From contig WPIO01000046.1 of the NCBI GenBank assembly GCA_009760855.2, positions 1,667,501 through 1,731,500 on the forward strand: a stretch of 64,000 nucleotides of DNA, in the 5' to 3' direction. Below the pieces are notes generated by a model. That model was not told the DNA's origin. It searched no databases and saw only the letters and a program-made list of their open reading frames with translations. Both the position numbers and the translations under genes were made by a program. Each line of letters starts with the position of its first letter. Positions within the stretch are counted from its first letter, which is position 1. Source of the stretch: Cristatella mucedo (lineage: Eukaryota > Bryozoa > Phylactolaemata > Cristatellidae). Positions 11,338 through 23,263 of the stretch are shown piece after piece.

Positions 11338-11807
11338 AGCTGACGACGCACTCGCGACGCCAGAGCTGGAGCTGGAGGACGCTCCCTCCGCCTCACTCGA
11401 CCATAGGCGGAGGCGGTCGCGTGTGGCTATCGCTACGCGCCTCGCTGCGGTTTCGGCAACTCCGCTTCGCCGGCGCCGCGAAGCGGTGAGGCGGCCCAAC
11501 TCTGGTGAGAGCGCGGCGCAGGCCGAGCACTGCGCAGGGCGAGCGCTCTCGAGCGGCGCCGCGCTAATCGGAGACACCCCACGAGCGCCTTTTCTTCAGA
11601 ATTTGAGACGTTCAAGCCACAGGTCTCTCCGACAGCGGAAGGGCTAGTAATTGTAGAGCTAGAGGCTTTTCCAGCAGCGTCCACGGCTGGATGAGGGTTG
11701 CTGGGCGAGTCCCTCGGCTCTGCTCCGAAACCGTTGCCATTGCGCCCGCCACCCGCCAGCCGCCGTACGCGCGTACCATTCCGCGGGAAGAGAGAGATAG
11801 AGGGAAA

Positions 11808-11814
<7 letters not shown>

Positions 11815-11857
<43 letters not shown>

Positions 11858-11862
11858 GATGT
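11815..11862. repeat. (AG)n microsatellite
   Basis: Nearly pure AG run with one GGGA interruption, in the 5' flank of SFRP. No coding meaning. Confidence 0.9.
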
Positions 11863-12950
11863 GAGCGGTGCACGGCCAAGTGCAAAATGGAGAGAAGACG
11901 ACTGCGTATCGCCCGCGCTGCCTCGCCGACGGTAGAGCGACATCCGAACGAGACGCCGACGGCACACTTCGAGCGAACCCCGACGAAGGGCGCAGCGAAC
12001 GCGCTCCATCCTTTTCACAGCTAATGGCTGCTACGCCAGTTTCCCCACCAGCTTGAGATTTCCTTTCGTGCCCTAGCCAACGAGCGTTAGCGTCGAAGGC
12101 GTTTGTGGCCCGGTGGCGGCGGCGACGATGACCGGACCGCTCGCCGCCTAGACGCTAGGACCCGCCTAGTTTGCCTTACTCGCCCGACGCGTTCGGCGAA
12201 GCCTGCAGCCGGAGCCGGTCCGACGCACGTCGGGCCCGTCGGTTCGAACGCCGGTTCGCGGCGCGCGAGCGCTCGAATGGGGCTTTCGCTGGCCAGACCG
12301 CCGCGCGGGCGAAACGCCGTCGGACCGTCGCGGACCAGGCTGGCGCGCAGAACGGTATTAACTGCGTAGCCATATACGGAGCCGGCAGCGCGCCTACGCA
12401 CGTTTCGGTACAGCCGACGTCTAATGGCAAATAGCCGCTCCTCCGCCTTTTCCGCGGCGGCGGCGGCAGCGGCAGCGGAGCCGCCCGACCGCCGCTAGCG
12501 GCGGCCGGGTGCTCGGAGCGACTTGGCTCGGACCCGACCTCACCCCGTCTGCGGACTCGCTATTCGCGCATCGCCGACCAAGTCGCCGAGCGAACGGGCT
12601 CGGAAATTTTCCGCTCCGCGATGCGCTGGCAACCGACCGACCTCCTCAGCGGCGCGTCGTTACGCGTCGCCGATCCGCTGCCGCGGTGGGCTGCAATCGG
12701 TCTAAGGAAATCGGCCTTCGCCCAACCGCGCCCCAGATTGTAGCGTTCGGATTGCGCTCCGTTCGCCGCTTTGGACGTTAGTGCGCAGCGACTAGAGGAC
12801 CCTCTTTTCCGGTCCAAGCTTGAAAGGCTTCGAAGGCGCCTCCGTCGCCGACTGCCGGACCTAGCCGGACTCGGGCCGCATGCTCCCTACGCCGCCACAC
12901 CCTGCTGGGTTTGGCTTCCATTGCGGCCTTCGTACTCTTTTCCTCCTCGC

Positions 12951-14894
12951 CGAAGTTTGACTTCGTGGAGCTGCTGCTGCGGCCATTTCTCGGCACATAC
13001 TAAAGCCTCATTGACGTCTTTAGGTCTCGCTTCGGCGTTTAGTGTATACGTCACCATGACTGGGGGGGAAGCTGGTCTGAGACTGATGGACGACTGAGCG
13101 ACGACGGAGAAGCTGAGCACTTCTCTATTTCTTGGCCAAGTTGGAGGACTTATAAGACAGAGCGTAAGACCAATTTTAGCGTATCGCCGTGTTGGATGGA
13201 TTTTGAGATGAGCGATATCAGGATGGTTTTGGCAGATTTAGGAATGAGGTGCCGTCGCACATAAGTGATTTGGCACGTTTATGCTTTAGGTTTAGGTTTA
13301 TAGTTATTGGTTTACATTTATGGCTTCGCTGATGATTAGCGCAATTCGGCATATTTAGGGTACATATTTTGTATATACGTCGCTTGGCAGATTTATAGCT
13401 TACGGATTAGCCTTAGGTTGTTGGTGTAGAATTTGCGGATAGACTAAGATGGCGGCTTTATAGTTTAGGGTTATGTCAGGACCATTAATGGCGTTGCAGA
13501 TAAGTGACAATGCCTTGCACGTGGACGACCATTTTACGTCGGCCAGGGGGGAGAGAAGACTTGTAGCCTCAACTACTTAAGGAGGCGTAGCTTCAGAGAG
13601 TCTGTGGAGTCCGAGACTGGCGGACAGGACGGTGCACGTCCGACGTGTTCGTGTACGCGCACGCGGCTGTTTGCTCCCACCGGCGCCGCTAACTATTTCC
13701 TCTGCGGTAGAGCCCATGGGTAGGGCGATGTTCCTACGTTTATCTTGGTGAGTGCTTGCGAGGAGTGTGGGGATAACACTGAACTAGACGCGCAACGACG
13801 TCGTGCACTTGCGAATAAAGTTCAGTAAAATCCCCTATTTGTGCTTGGTATCTCAGTCCAGTTCACGCGAACGAACTTGCGACCCCTAGGTTACGGTAAG
13901 TTACTAGGTTACGGTAAGTAGGAAGATGCTAGAAATGCTGTAGACGAAGGTACCTGCTTATTTCGTGTTGAGCACTCCGAATCTTTAACTCGGCAGCAGT
14001 TTGCTACGACGCTTGGAAAACGGCGCGGCGTTCGGCGTTACACCTCTCTAACTAGTCTCTCATTCATACCAAATGAGTGCAGTCGCTCCCCGCCACATCG
14101 CGCATCGACTTTCGCGGCTACATTCTGTCGTGATTTTTTCAAACACGTATATTAATTTAAAAGTTTATCAAGAAAGTGAAAATAATACAGGGCCCGCTTA
14201 ATTGTCTGAGTCAACTAGACACCCCTGTATTGCAATTAAATTAAAATTACTGTACGTGTGGAACGCGGAAGAAGAGGACGACGCACCTGCTGAAGGTACT
14301 GCACAGCCTGAAGACTCTCCTACTGAGGTCGTGAGGTCATGAGGTCGTCGCCTTCAGAGGGGCAGTAACCTTGCTTTTCTTTGCTTTTCAGTACATCTCT
14401 TTATCTTGATCGCTGCCTCATCGAACAAGTTGCACTATTTTCATAGGTTAGTGGTCGTGCGTAAGAACTATCTCTCTGTGTAATACAACGTACCACAATA
14501 ATCATATGATATTTTTACTCTCTAGTATGTCTTATTTTGTCTAATACATTAGTTAATGCGAGTGTGATTGGAAATAAAGGAGTGTTATTTCAAGTCTAGA
14601 GAGCTCAAGTAATGTTAAAAACCGTATTTATAGAGTCGTGAACAGGTTTTTTATGCTCAAACTACGAAAATATTTGATTTATAAGTAAATAATCCTAGTC
14701 GAGGAAATTCACGTATCGCTGTAGAGTCTGGAACTGATTAACCACGATAAATGAGGGACGACTGTAATGGCGAAATGGCTACACTCGTATATCGCTACTC
14801 CAAGCATGAAGGCTTGAATACTCCACTCAGGTTTCGGAGCCAGTCACCCCACAGAGTCAGCATTAGCTGCAGGTGTATTAGGACCCTCTTAGGT
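12951..14894. other. Intergenic; possible solo-LTR-like stretch near 13.5-13.9 kb
   Basis: No gene recognised. At about 13810-13840 an AATAAA within a short A-rich stretch is followed by TTTGTGCTTGG and then by two tandem copies of TAGGTTACGGTAAGT (13887-13920). This could be the end of a solo LTR but no partner repeat was seen. The remainder is plain AT-rich DNA with imperfect GGTTTAGG-like runs (13280-13320). Confidence 0.3.
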
Positions 14895-16945
14895 CTGATG
14901 CAGATCTAGTCAATTTCAAGGACTTCCTTCGGGTTTACTCCCGGAAGCTTAAAAAAGTCAGGGCTTCTTTTTTTCACTCGAAAGCTGAATTCCTGCCAGT
15001 CGGACCCTAAGCAGATTTATAAGACAGTAAACCATTTACTGGCCAATGCTAAGAGGTCTGACTCGCCAGATATTAAGGGCTCAGCCGAAAAGTTTTCAGC
15101 TTTCTTTACTGAAAAAGTTGTGCACATTCGTGCGTCCATAAAGCCCCCTTCGACTAAAGCAATTGCGGAATCACAACCTGTGACCTTCCTTAAAATATTT
15201 TCCGAGGTTTCTGCATGCGATGTAGCTACCTTAATAAGGTCTAGCAAAAAGAGCTCGTCTCCTGAAGACCCTATACAATCATCTCTGTGATCATCACTGG
15301 CAGACCAGCTTAGCCCTGCCATAACCGAGATTTTTAATGCTTCTTTGGGAAAAGGAGTGGTCCCCAAGTCCTTCAAATCGGCTATCATTAGACCCAAACT
15401 TAAAAAGCCTGGATTAGATACAGAGGTCCTTACAAACTATCGCCCAGTTTCCCTTCTTCCTTTCTTGTCAAAGATTCTTGAAAAAAACTGTTGCTAAGCA
15501 GCTGGTTAAACATATTGAAAAGAATGAAATGTCAGAAACATTTTAATCAGGATTCAAGAGGCAGCACTCCACTGAAACTGCTCTCCTCCGTGCTAACAAT
15601 GACGTTCTACGTGGCAGCGATGACGGGAATGTCACTGCCTTAGCTCTTCTAGATCTGTCTGCTGCCTTCGACACCATTGATCATAAAGTTCTACTTGAAC
15701 GATTAAGAACAACGATCGGTGTGGCAGACAAAGCACTGGCGTGGTTTAAATCGTACTTGTCTGATCGTGTTTAATCCGTGTCGTGTGGGGGGTCAGGTCT
15801 CACACACGAGAAGTATCACCTGTGGAGTCCCTCAAGGGTCTGTACTCGATCCCTTGCTGTTCACCATTTATACACAACCTCTGGGAAATATGATTAAGGC
15901 CCATGGAATAGGATATCACTTTCATGCTAGCGATACTCAGCTGTATTTGTCATTCAAACAGTTGCAATCTGCAGCAGAAACTGAGAAACTGAATGCTTGC
16001 CTTGCCGACATTAAATCCTGGATGTCGGAAAACTTCTTGAAGCTAAATGACGATAAAACCGAACTGCTGTTCATAGGGCACCCTAAGCGCGTGGCTGGAT
16101 TAATAGGCTTTGCTCTTCTAATAAGTGATGCTATTGTGCGACCATCACCACATGCTCGAAATTTAGGTGTCGTTTTCGATAGCTGCCTCAATTTTTAAAG
16201 CTTTATTCAGAAGACTGCTTCTACAGCGAGCCATCACGTCCGATCCCTATCCAAGATTAGGAGCTGTCTTCCACAGTGGCTTGTAAAAATCTAACTAGCT
16301 CCTTAGTTCTGTCTCGGCTTGATTATTGTAACTCCCTTTTGGCTGGGCTACCAAAGAAAGCAACTAGGCCACTGCAACTGACTATGAATATGGATGCAAG
16401 GCTAGTCTTCAAGTCCCAGAGGTTTGAGCACGTATCTCCTTTACTAAAAGAGCTAGGATGGTTGCCGGTTGAGCAACGGATACAGAGCACATTCTTACGC
16501 TGACCCACAAGGCTCGCCACGGCTTGGCTCCTTCGTAACTAGCTGAACTGATGCACCAGTTTCAGCCTGTTCGCGCCCTCAGGCCCTTTGTGGACAATAA
16601 ATTAGCTGTCCCATTCCTCCGCTTAAAGACCGTTGGCGACAGAAGCTTTAGCTCTGCAGGTCCTAGACTGTGGAACTCGCTTCCACAATTCTTATGCAAC
16701 GACAACTACTGTCCTGCTGCCGACTATGGTTCATCATTCTCAGCGGTCCTGAGCTGCTACTTCCATGGTACTCACTACCTCAACTGCTCTCCTGACTCTG
16801 CTATGCTTCCCACTTTCTCTTTTTTGCTTGAGGTAAAGTCTGTTGGGTACCGAATGCGTACCGAAAGCCGCTTAGGCTGTCCGTTCGCTATGCAAAACTC
16901 TCCTGCATAACATCCACCTAGTCTTTATAGCTTTGTGGAGTTACA
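14895..16945 (+). mobile_element. LINE-A (L2/CR1-like) copy, about 2 kb, degenerate
   Basis: Forward translation gives the linker and reverse transcriptase of a non-LTR retrotransposon: N-Y-R-P-V-S-L-L-P-F-L-S, then H-S-T-E-T-A-L-L-R, L-D-L-S-A-A-F-D-T-I-D-H-K, G-V-P-Q-G-S-V-L-D-P and F-H-A-S-D-T-Q-L-Y (the catalytic Y-A-D-D is degenerate), then the C-terminal H-G-L-A-P-S-Y region. In-frame stops (for example TAA near 15545) and frameshifts break the ORF. The endonuclease domain is missing, so it is 5'-truncated. The 3' end is GTGGAGTTACAGACGGAGAT. Confidence 0.85.
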
Positions 16946-16959
16946 GACGGAGATAAATT

Positions 16960-17205
16960 GCATTAGGAATGGGGATCTGGGTAGAGTCTTTCGGCTGGTT
17001 TCGCTGGATCTTTCGGCGGAGTGTGATGCAGTCAATCACTAAGTTCTTCTAGAGTGCCTATCGTCTCGCCTGGGCGTCACTAGCACTGCAATGCAATGGT
17101 TTAGGTCATAGCTCAGTGGCAAACTCAAAAAGCATCGATGTCAGCAGGCAAAAACTATTCGATGAACCTCTAAAGTATGGGGTGCCCCAGTGCTCTGCAC
17201 TGGTT
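16960..17205 (+). mobile_element. LINE-B internal fragment
   Basis: Matches the reverse-transcriptase middle of the 25.2-27.4 kb LINE-B copy (V-F-R-L-V-S-L-D-L-S type motif through the V-P-L-K-Y-G-V-P-Q region) and stops abruptly at 17205. It is joined head-on to an inverted LINE-B 3' end starting at 17206. Confidence 0.65.
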
Positions 17206-18385
17206 AACTTAATAATAATTATATTAATACACTTGATAAAGCACCCTCAGATAACTCAATCTCTTTCTAGGCGCTTTATATTTGCTGCAAAGGAAGCACG
17301 GTCGAATGGTTAGTGGTAGCATGCTTGATCAACAAGAATAACATGGTTAGGGGTGACGTGCACAGGGTCAGCATACAAGTGTGGTTAGTGGCAGCATGCA
17401 CAGTGTCAGCACGCATAAACACATAAAGGTCTAATCACAGCGACCCACAAAATGCTGTGATGAATAGGTTTTAAATTTCTTTTTAAATCTGGTAAAATCA
17501 GGGAATGTCATGACGCGAGTCCGAAGTGAGTTCCAGGCTTTGGGAGCATACGAACTAAAGGAACGGTCTCCAAAGAATTTGAGGTTTGTACGAGGTATAG
17601 GTAAACAGCTAGATTCTGAAAAGCGGGTGGTACGTAGCTTAGACTGGTAGGGCAGTAGATCTGATAGGTAGGCTGGAGCCAAAGAATGAAGGGACCTAAA
17701 AGTGAGTTACAAAACTTTGAAGTTGATGCGTTTCTTGACTGGTAGCCAGAGTAGGTCAGCGAGAAGTGGTTTGATATGGCAACTGCGATGCTCGCGACAG
17801 ACAAGCCTAGCTGTAGACTATTGTACCAGCTGTAAGCGCCTTATTGCACAGCCCGGTAGGCCAGCAAGCAGTGAATTACAGAAGTCGAGACGGGATGTCA
17901 CAAGTGCACGGACCGCCTTAGATGTGGTATTCCTGTCTAAACAAGCGCGAATTTTAGCAATGTTATGTAGCTGAAAGTAAGGAAAACTTTACTGTGCAGC
18001 TGATGTGTTCGTCTAATAAAAGGTCCCTTTCGAACATGACACCTAGATTTCGTGCAGATTCAACAGGAGATGTGCTGGCAGAGCCGATTATGAGCTTTAA
18101 CCTTTTCAGCTTTTCAATCACACTTGGTTTGCCCGTAACTAGTAAGTTAGTTTTATCATCATTCAATTTAAGAAAATTTGCTGCCATCCATGTGCGGATG
18201 TCATCAATACTCATCAATAGCAAGGAAGTTGAGAGAATTTGAGGTGCTCGAAGGCTGGGAGGGATCAAAGCAAAGGTACAACTGAGTGTCATCCGCATAG
18301 AAGTGAAAGCCTAGATTGTGCTTGGCAATCACATTGGCAAAAGGGAGAATAATATAAGCCGTGAAAAGAACCGAACGAAGCGAAG
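17206..18385 (-). mobile_element. LINE-B 3' half
   Basis: On the minus strand this holds the end of the reverse transcriptase (Y-A-D-D region truncated, then N-F-L-K-L-N-D-D-K-T-N-L-L and the C-terminal domain), the 3' UTR and an (ATT)n tail at 17206-17225. Small frameshifts and stops are present. Not functional. Confidence 0.8.
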
Positions 18386-18404
18386 AGCCCTCTTTTAAGA
18401 TGTG

Positions 18405-18885
18405 TACTTTCCTCTGCCGATGTATTCACCGAACACAATGAAGACTTCCATTTCTACGCCGATGACACACAGCTGTACCTATACTTTGATCCTACCAGCC
18501 TTCCTGCACATCAAACTTTCTCAATGCATTGCTAACATTCGCCTTGGGTGGCAACAAACTCTCTCAAATCCAATGATGATAGAACCAACTTGAAAGTTAT
18601 TGGCAAACACAGGGTCTTTCAGAAATTGAAAAACCAATTCATTAAAATGGACTCAGAATATCACCTACAGCATCTGTACGAAATATGGGTGTCTTATTCT
18701 AAAGTAATCTTTTATTGACGAGCACATGAGCTCCAGAGTCAGAGTCCAGAGTCAAGTTCTTTTAAGACCGTGCCTTTAATTAGTCTGCTCCCAAAACCTA
18801 GAACTCACTCCCGACTGACGTCAAGAATCCCATGACTTGAAGACATTTACAAAGAAGCTTAAAACGCAGCAACGCAGCTTACGTT
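18405..18885 (+). mobile_element. Degenerate LINE-B fragment
   Basis: Forward frames contain F-H-F-Y-A-D-D-T-Q-L-Y-L-Y-F-D-P, the reverse-transcriptase catalytic block, then N-D-D-R-T-N-L-K-V-I-G-K and the S-R-L-T-S type C-terminus, with many frame breaks. An old copy. Confidence 0.65.
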
Positions 18886-18892
18886 AACAGCT

Positions 18893-18975
18893 AATATATA
18901 GCTTAATATACATAACATATTTTAAGCATATATATATGCCTTAAAATATGTGTTATGTATATTAAGCTATATATT
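18893..18975. repeat. 83-base near-perfect palindrome
   Basis: Arms of about 41-43 bases, starting AATATATAGCTTAATATACA and mirrored exactly at the right end. They differ only by small indels near the centre, with an AT-only loop. A strong cruciform or hairpin former in otherwise decayed repeat DNA. Confidence 0.85.
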
Positions 18976-19034
18976 AAACTACATATGTATGCTTAAAACG
19001 TAGCCATATATGTATGTATACACATACAACTATA

Positions 19035-19190
19035 TATAATTTATTTGTATAGCACCCTAAGAGAACTGTTATCTCTAACCAAGTGCTTGAAAAATGCCAC
19101 AAACGATCGTCAAAGGCGAGCACTATAACCATAGCGATCAAAGGCGAGCACCCCCCCCCCCCGCCCCTGGGTCAAACCAGGGTGGCATTG
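19035..19190 (-). mobile_element. SINE-1 remnant
   Basis: The plus strand begins TTTGTATAGCACCCTAAGAGA, the inverted tail shared with the 44.3 kb SINE, and ends near GGTCAAACCAG, the inverted tRNA-like head. The middle is disturbed by a poly-C run and a short duplication. Confidence 0.55.
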
Positions 19191-19297
19191 TATCACTAAC
19201 CGCATTGACATGCTTTCGTTACAGCAAATGTAAGGTGCCTAAAGAGAGATTTAATTATCTGCGGGGCTATAAGAATGCCGTATTATTATTATTAAAG
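19191..19297 (+). mobile_element. LINE-B 3' tail fragment
   Basis: Short match to the LINE-B 3' UTR (TTACAGCAAATGTAAGGTGCC) ending in (ATT)4. Truncated about 100 bases from the end. Confidence 0.65.
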
Positions 19298-20482
19298 CTA
19301 TTTTCCAGCGACCACTCCGGGTAGGAGCCAGTAGGCGGCTGGTAGGAAGCCAGACCGTCCCAGTCAACTTCCTACCGGAAGGAAGACCGAAACAGGACAT
19401 TAGCAGGACAGAGTCAAGATTGACAGTCTTAACGCGGCTTAAAGTACGACCTATCGTACGCCAAGCCTCTATAGCGGTGGCTACGAAACTTCACGGAACC
19501 GGTCGCCTGGACTGAACAACATGGCTCTACGAAAGAGCGTAACGCCCGGTGATGACTTCAAACCGACGCACACAATGCGATGCAAGTAACGGGTGCTAGA
19601 CCTTACATTCCCGTGATGGAATCCACAGAACTAACCGTTTGAAGCGCGGCTAGCGGGCCATAGAAGCAGCTCCGATGCACGAAAGTATGCAAAAGTTAGC
19701 AGAACGCGACAGCTATCAATATTTTCCGCACTTTATATTTAAGTCCACACACTTTCGCGATAACGTCAGGTTCTATTTACCCTCTGCCTCTAACCGTTTG
19801 ACGAGAGAGACTATTTAAACACCTTGCGAGGGCAATCACTCTTCAGAGAGGTTCGGAATCATCTGAACGAATGGTTGTATTAGGAATGCTATCGAGGAAA
19901 TAAGATCAATACGTTAATATTTACGAGTGTCTCGTGCCCCTTCAGTTTTCCTGCGACTGACTGCCCCTGTCGGTCAAGGCCGGGAAACTCGCTGGCTTTA
20001 TCCTGGCTACGCCGTTGGCGGCTCCTGCTAGTCATAATTCAGCAACCACCAATAAACTCTCGCGGTAGCGTCCAGGTCCGAGTAAAGCCCACCATTTCAG
20101 CAGTACACGGATGAGCCACTCTAGCCGTTGTTCCGGTAAGACTCAGGACTGCTCTTACTTCCGACGCTGAACGTACCGATTGCCGGAGGGCTGTGGATTG
20201 CCAAACCGTAATCCGCATTCCTTTAAGGTAAATCAATAATCTCAGCTTCACGCACAAACTGCATGTTCCCAGCACTCTGAGTCGACCAGGCTTAGTTTGG
20301 AACGTAAAAAGTAAAAAAAAAAAAAAGTAAAAATGAAGATCAGCAGTTCAACGTCCTCGTTTACATACCGACACTTTGTAGTGCCTTCTTCTGAAATTCC
20401 GTCGACGCGGTATAACTACTAGAGCACTTACATGTTAATTCCAGCATAACACTACCCAGGGTAGTAATAACATAGGCTACAG
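19298..20482. other. No recognisable feature
   Basis: Intergenic DNA without coding signal. A poly-A run (about 20312-20326) is the only low-complexity tract. Confidence 0.4.
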
Positions 20483-20600
20483 TAATAATAATAATAATAA
20501 CATACTCGATAAAACGCCCTCAGAGAACTCAGATCTCTTTCCAGGCGCTTTACATTTGCTGCGAAGGAAACACAGTCAAGTTCTGCAAACCAGAGGTGGT
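20483..20600 (-). mobile_element. LINE-B 3' tail fragment
   Basis: (AAT)6 followed by the inverted LINE-B tail hairpin (AAACGCCCTCAGAGAACTCA) and a short piece of 3' UTR. Confidence 0.7.
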
Positions 20601-21690
20601 GAAATCTGGATCATTCTCATTCTTTGAAAGAAATGAGCTCGATATGGTACCGCGCATGTTGTGAATGCGGTGCGTCTCCGGACGACATCCGCGGCTCAGA
20701 AGCTGTGTCGATTCTCTTCCTACGATGGGAGCCCGGATTCGCTCCAGCGGCTTCCGCCGCTGAAGTAACTGCAGGTTAAGCATGAACAATCAGACCGTGC
20801 AGTTTACCATCGACTTACGACATGCTCACAGGGACGATCGCTTGCTTGCAATGCTCACTCAGGTCTAATGCTGGCCGAACATTAATTTACTTTACTTTCT
20901 GAGGTTAATATCCAAAGATCCTAGCTGCTTAGCAGCCCACATTTAAAACAGATTTAAACACGGATTTAAATGGTCAATTTGTTTCAGCGAACCTTTAACC
21001 GCCGCGAAGTTATCCCCAAAAGAACGACTTGCAACTAGAGCTACGAAGGAGTGGTACACGAAATGTTTCAATCTCTCTAGCATTATCCTACTTTTTTCGG
21101 CTCTCGCTGGAGGCTTTGCAGTAAGTAATGCTTTGTATTCGAGCAGCCCAGCGCGGTGCCCAGGACCGCGCCAGCCTTCCCTCGCCATGGAAAACTCTTT
21201 AGCTTATTTGATACAGAAATTATAGCCTTTTCTGAAGAAGACTACGATTAGACTGGCCGAATTGCAGACAAGAGGGTTTTTCAAATCATCTAAAAAAAAG
21301 TTACATCACATTTTTGTGAGTCTGAATAGCAAAGGCGAGACCCGCATTTGAAGAAGTGACCGACACCGCATATGTGGAGCCTTACTTAAGTTGCATCCTG
21401 AAGGCCAGCTTATCCGGCAAGCTGCGGTACGCACATCTAAAAATAACCACCCTCTTAAGAAACAGCTGGAAGCTGCCCCGTCCGTCCGTAAGGCTCTTTA
21501 ACCACACTAAAAAATTGTTATTTCCCATTCGATAAGAGCTAGCACCATCGCTCAGAAGGCGAGCCTCGTAATTGGAAGCACCCAACTAAAAGGAATGTGG
21601 ACCTTAATTTATATACCGGAGTTTCTCGAAGCAGACCCAACGCTCGGCAAGCCTATTTATAACCGGTCCTTGGTCAGTTTTCTGATCTCA
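20601..21690. other. No recognisable feature
   Basis: No gene, tRNA or shared repeat seen. Confidence 0.4.
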
Positions 21691-22440
21691 ACGACGATAC
21701 AACCTAACTCCTACTCACAGGACATCGTAAGCGTGAGGCTGGACTAAGAGGCTCTGGTCTCCTAACTCATATCGCTGTAGCACGGCCGCCATTCCGGGTT
21801 CTGTCTAGACTGGACTATTGTAATTAAGTTTGGCTAGACCACCGAAACATGCCATTAAGCCTCTGCAGGTGGTCATGAACATGGCTCCAAGGGCTGGTCA
21901 ACAGATCCCAGAGGTTCAGCCCTGTGGCTCCTTTGCTGAAAGAGCTGTAATGGCTCCCGGTCGATCAACGAATATGAAAATTCAAGATTCTTACTCGACT
22001 CTCAAGGCCCGAAATAGTTAGGCTCCTCTAGCTGAGCTGTTGCACGAGTTTCAGCCTCCTCGTTCTCGTAGATCCTCCAGCCAATAAATTAGCAGTTCCT
22101 TTCTTTCGCTTAAGAGCTGTCGGCAATAGAAGCATTCGCTAAGCAGTAGATCCTACCCTATAGAATCTACTTCCACAATTCTCTCCCCTGCTGCCGATAC
22201 GTTACAGCCTCTCCAGCCGTCCTGCACTGCTAGTTACATGCTACTCACTTTCTGGACTGCCGATTCAACCCAGCTATAATTCTCACTTTCTCTGCTGCCT
22301 GAGATGGTCTCTTGGTTATCGAATTCGCATCGAAAGATGCTCGGGGTTATAGTGAAAAGCCGTAAAAAACTACTCAGCACAATACCAACATGGTCCTTGA
22401 GAAGGCTTTATGGAGAACAGATGGAGATACATACATAGCT
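21691..22440 (+). mobile_element. Degenerate LINE-A C-terminal fragment
   Basis: Follows the 45.1 kb LINE-A copy through the same landmarks: the K-P-L-Q-V-V-M-N-M-A block, the A-E-L-L-H-E-F-Q-P block, the N-K-L-A-V-P-F-F-R-L block and the GGAGATACATACATAG tail. It has many substitutions and stops. Older than the other LINE-A copies. Confidence 0.7.
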
Positions 22441-22681
22441 ATCTAACAAGATTTATTTTACTTCCTTAGCAACTCGTGATGTTATGACATCTTTTAAGAG
22501 TCATGAAACCGACCGAGGACGTAGCACTTGCATCCCATTTAGCTCCATCAAAAGAAAGGTAGATCCTATTAGGAGAAATAGGGTAAACGAGACAGGGCAA
22601 TGTAAGATAAGTGAGACAAAATTATTCAGGAGGGCACAAAAGCATTACAACAATTATTATGCCGATAGCATCACATTTTCG

Positions 22682-22687
22682 TTTATT
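22682..22687 (-). promoter_or_regulatory. Candidate poly(A) signal of eIF4G2
   Basis: AATAAA on the minus strand about 450 bases after the eIF4G2 stop codon, followed within 30-60 bases by T/G-rich sequence. It would give a 3' UTR of roughly 470 bases. Position is the only support. Confidence 0.45.
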
Positions 22688-23137
22688 ACAGGTCGCACAG
22701 GCCATCACTCTGTTGTCCCAGCCACGAATGCAGCAGCACCACTGGTCAAGCAAATAACAATACAGGCAAAACGCCCACCGAGCCTCAGCAACAGCCTCAA
22801 ACCATGCACACTTTAAGCCTGCTAAACAAATTTGCAGCATGGTCATACCAACACTGCAAACTTAGTAGTACACAAGCAAAAAGCAATTCCCGCGACACTG
22901 CCTACATATTTCTGCAGGCATAGCAATCTCATAATTTGAGAACCTGGAGCAGCCACAGCTAATTAGTAACACACACTTATGGTCGGTGTCTCTCTAAACA
23001 CCAAGCATACGACCAATGTGCTTCAGATCAATGCTGTGCTGGATCAGGCTGGCATTCCATCAGCTTCCTCACAAGGATGCACGACCACACGCAGTCACCA
23101 AGGTGTCATAAAAGAGCACCTCGTGCCAGCGTGCCAG

Positions 23138-23263
23138 TTATTTCCCATTAAGTGTCACTTGAGATTTTTGGTCTGTGTCAGGGCCACCAGAATCGTCGGC
23201 ATCACTGTCCTCGTCATCGGACTCGTCATCTGCCTGTTCTAGCCACGTGAGCCAGTGGTTAAC
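23138..23263 (-). CDS. eIF4G2 exon 18 (C-terminus)
   Basis: Acceptor tattgtttgcag, phase 0, ending in TAA at 23140-23138. Encodes V-N-H-W-L-T-W-L-E-Q-A, an acidic Asp/Glu/Ser tail and 15 more residues. Its acceptor tract is built from the (ATT)n tail of the LINE-B copy at 23271-23640. Confidence 0.95.
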   Translation of the reverse strand, partial: VNHWLTWLEQADDESDDEDSDADDSGGPDTDQKSQVTLNGK

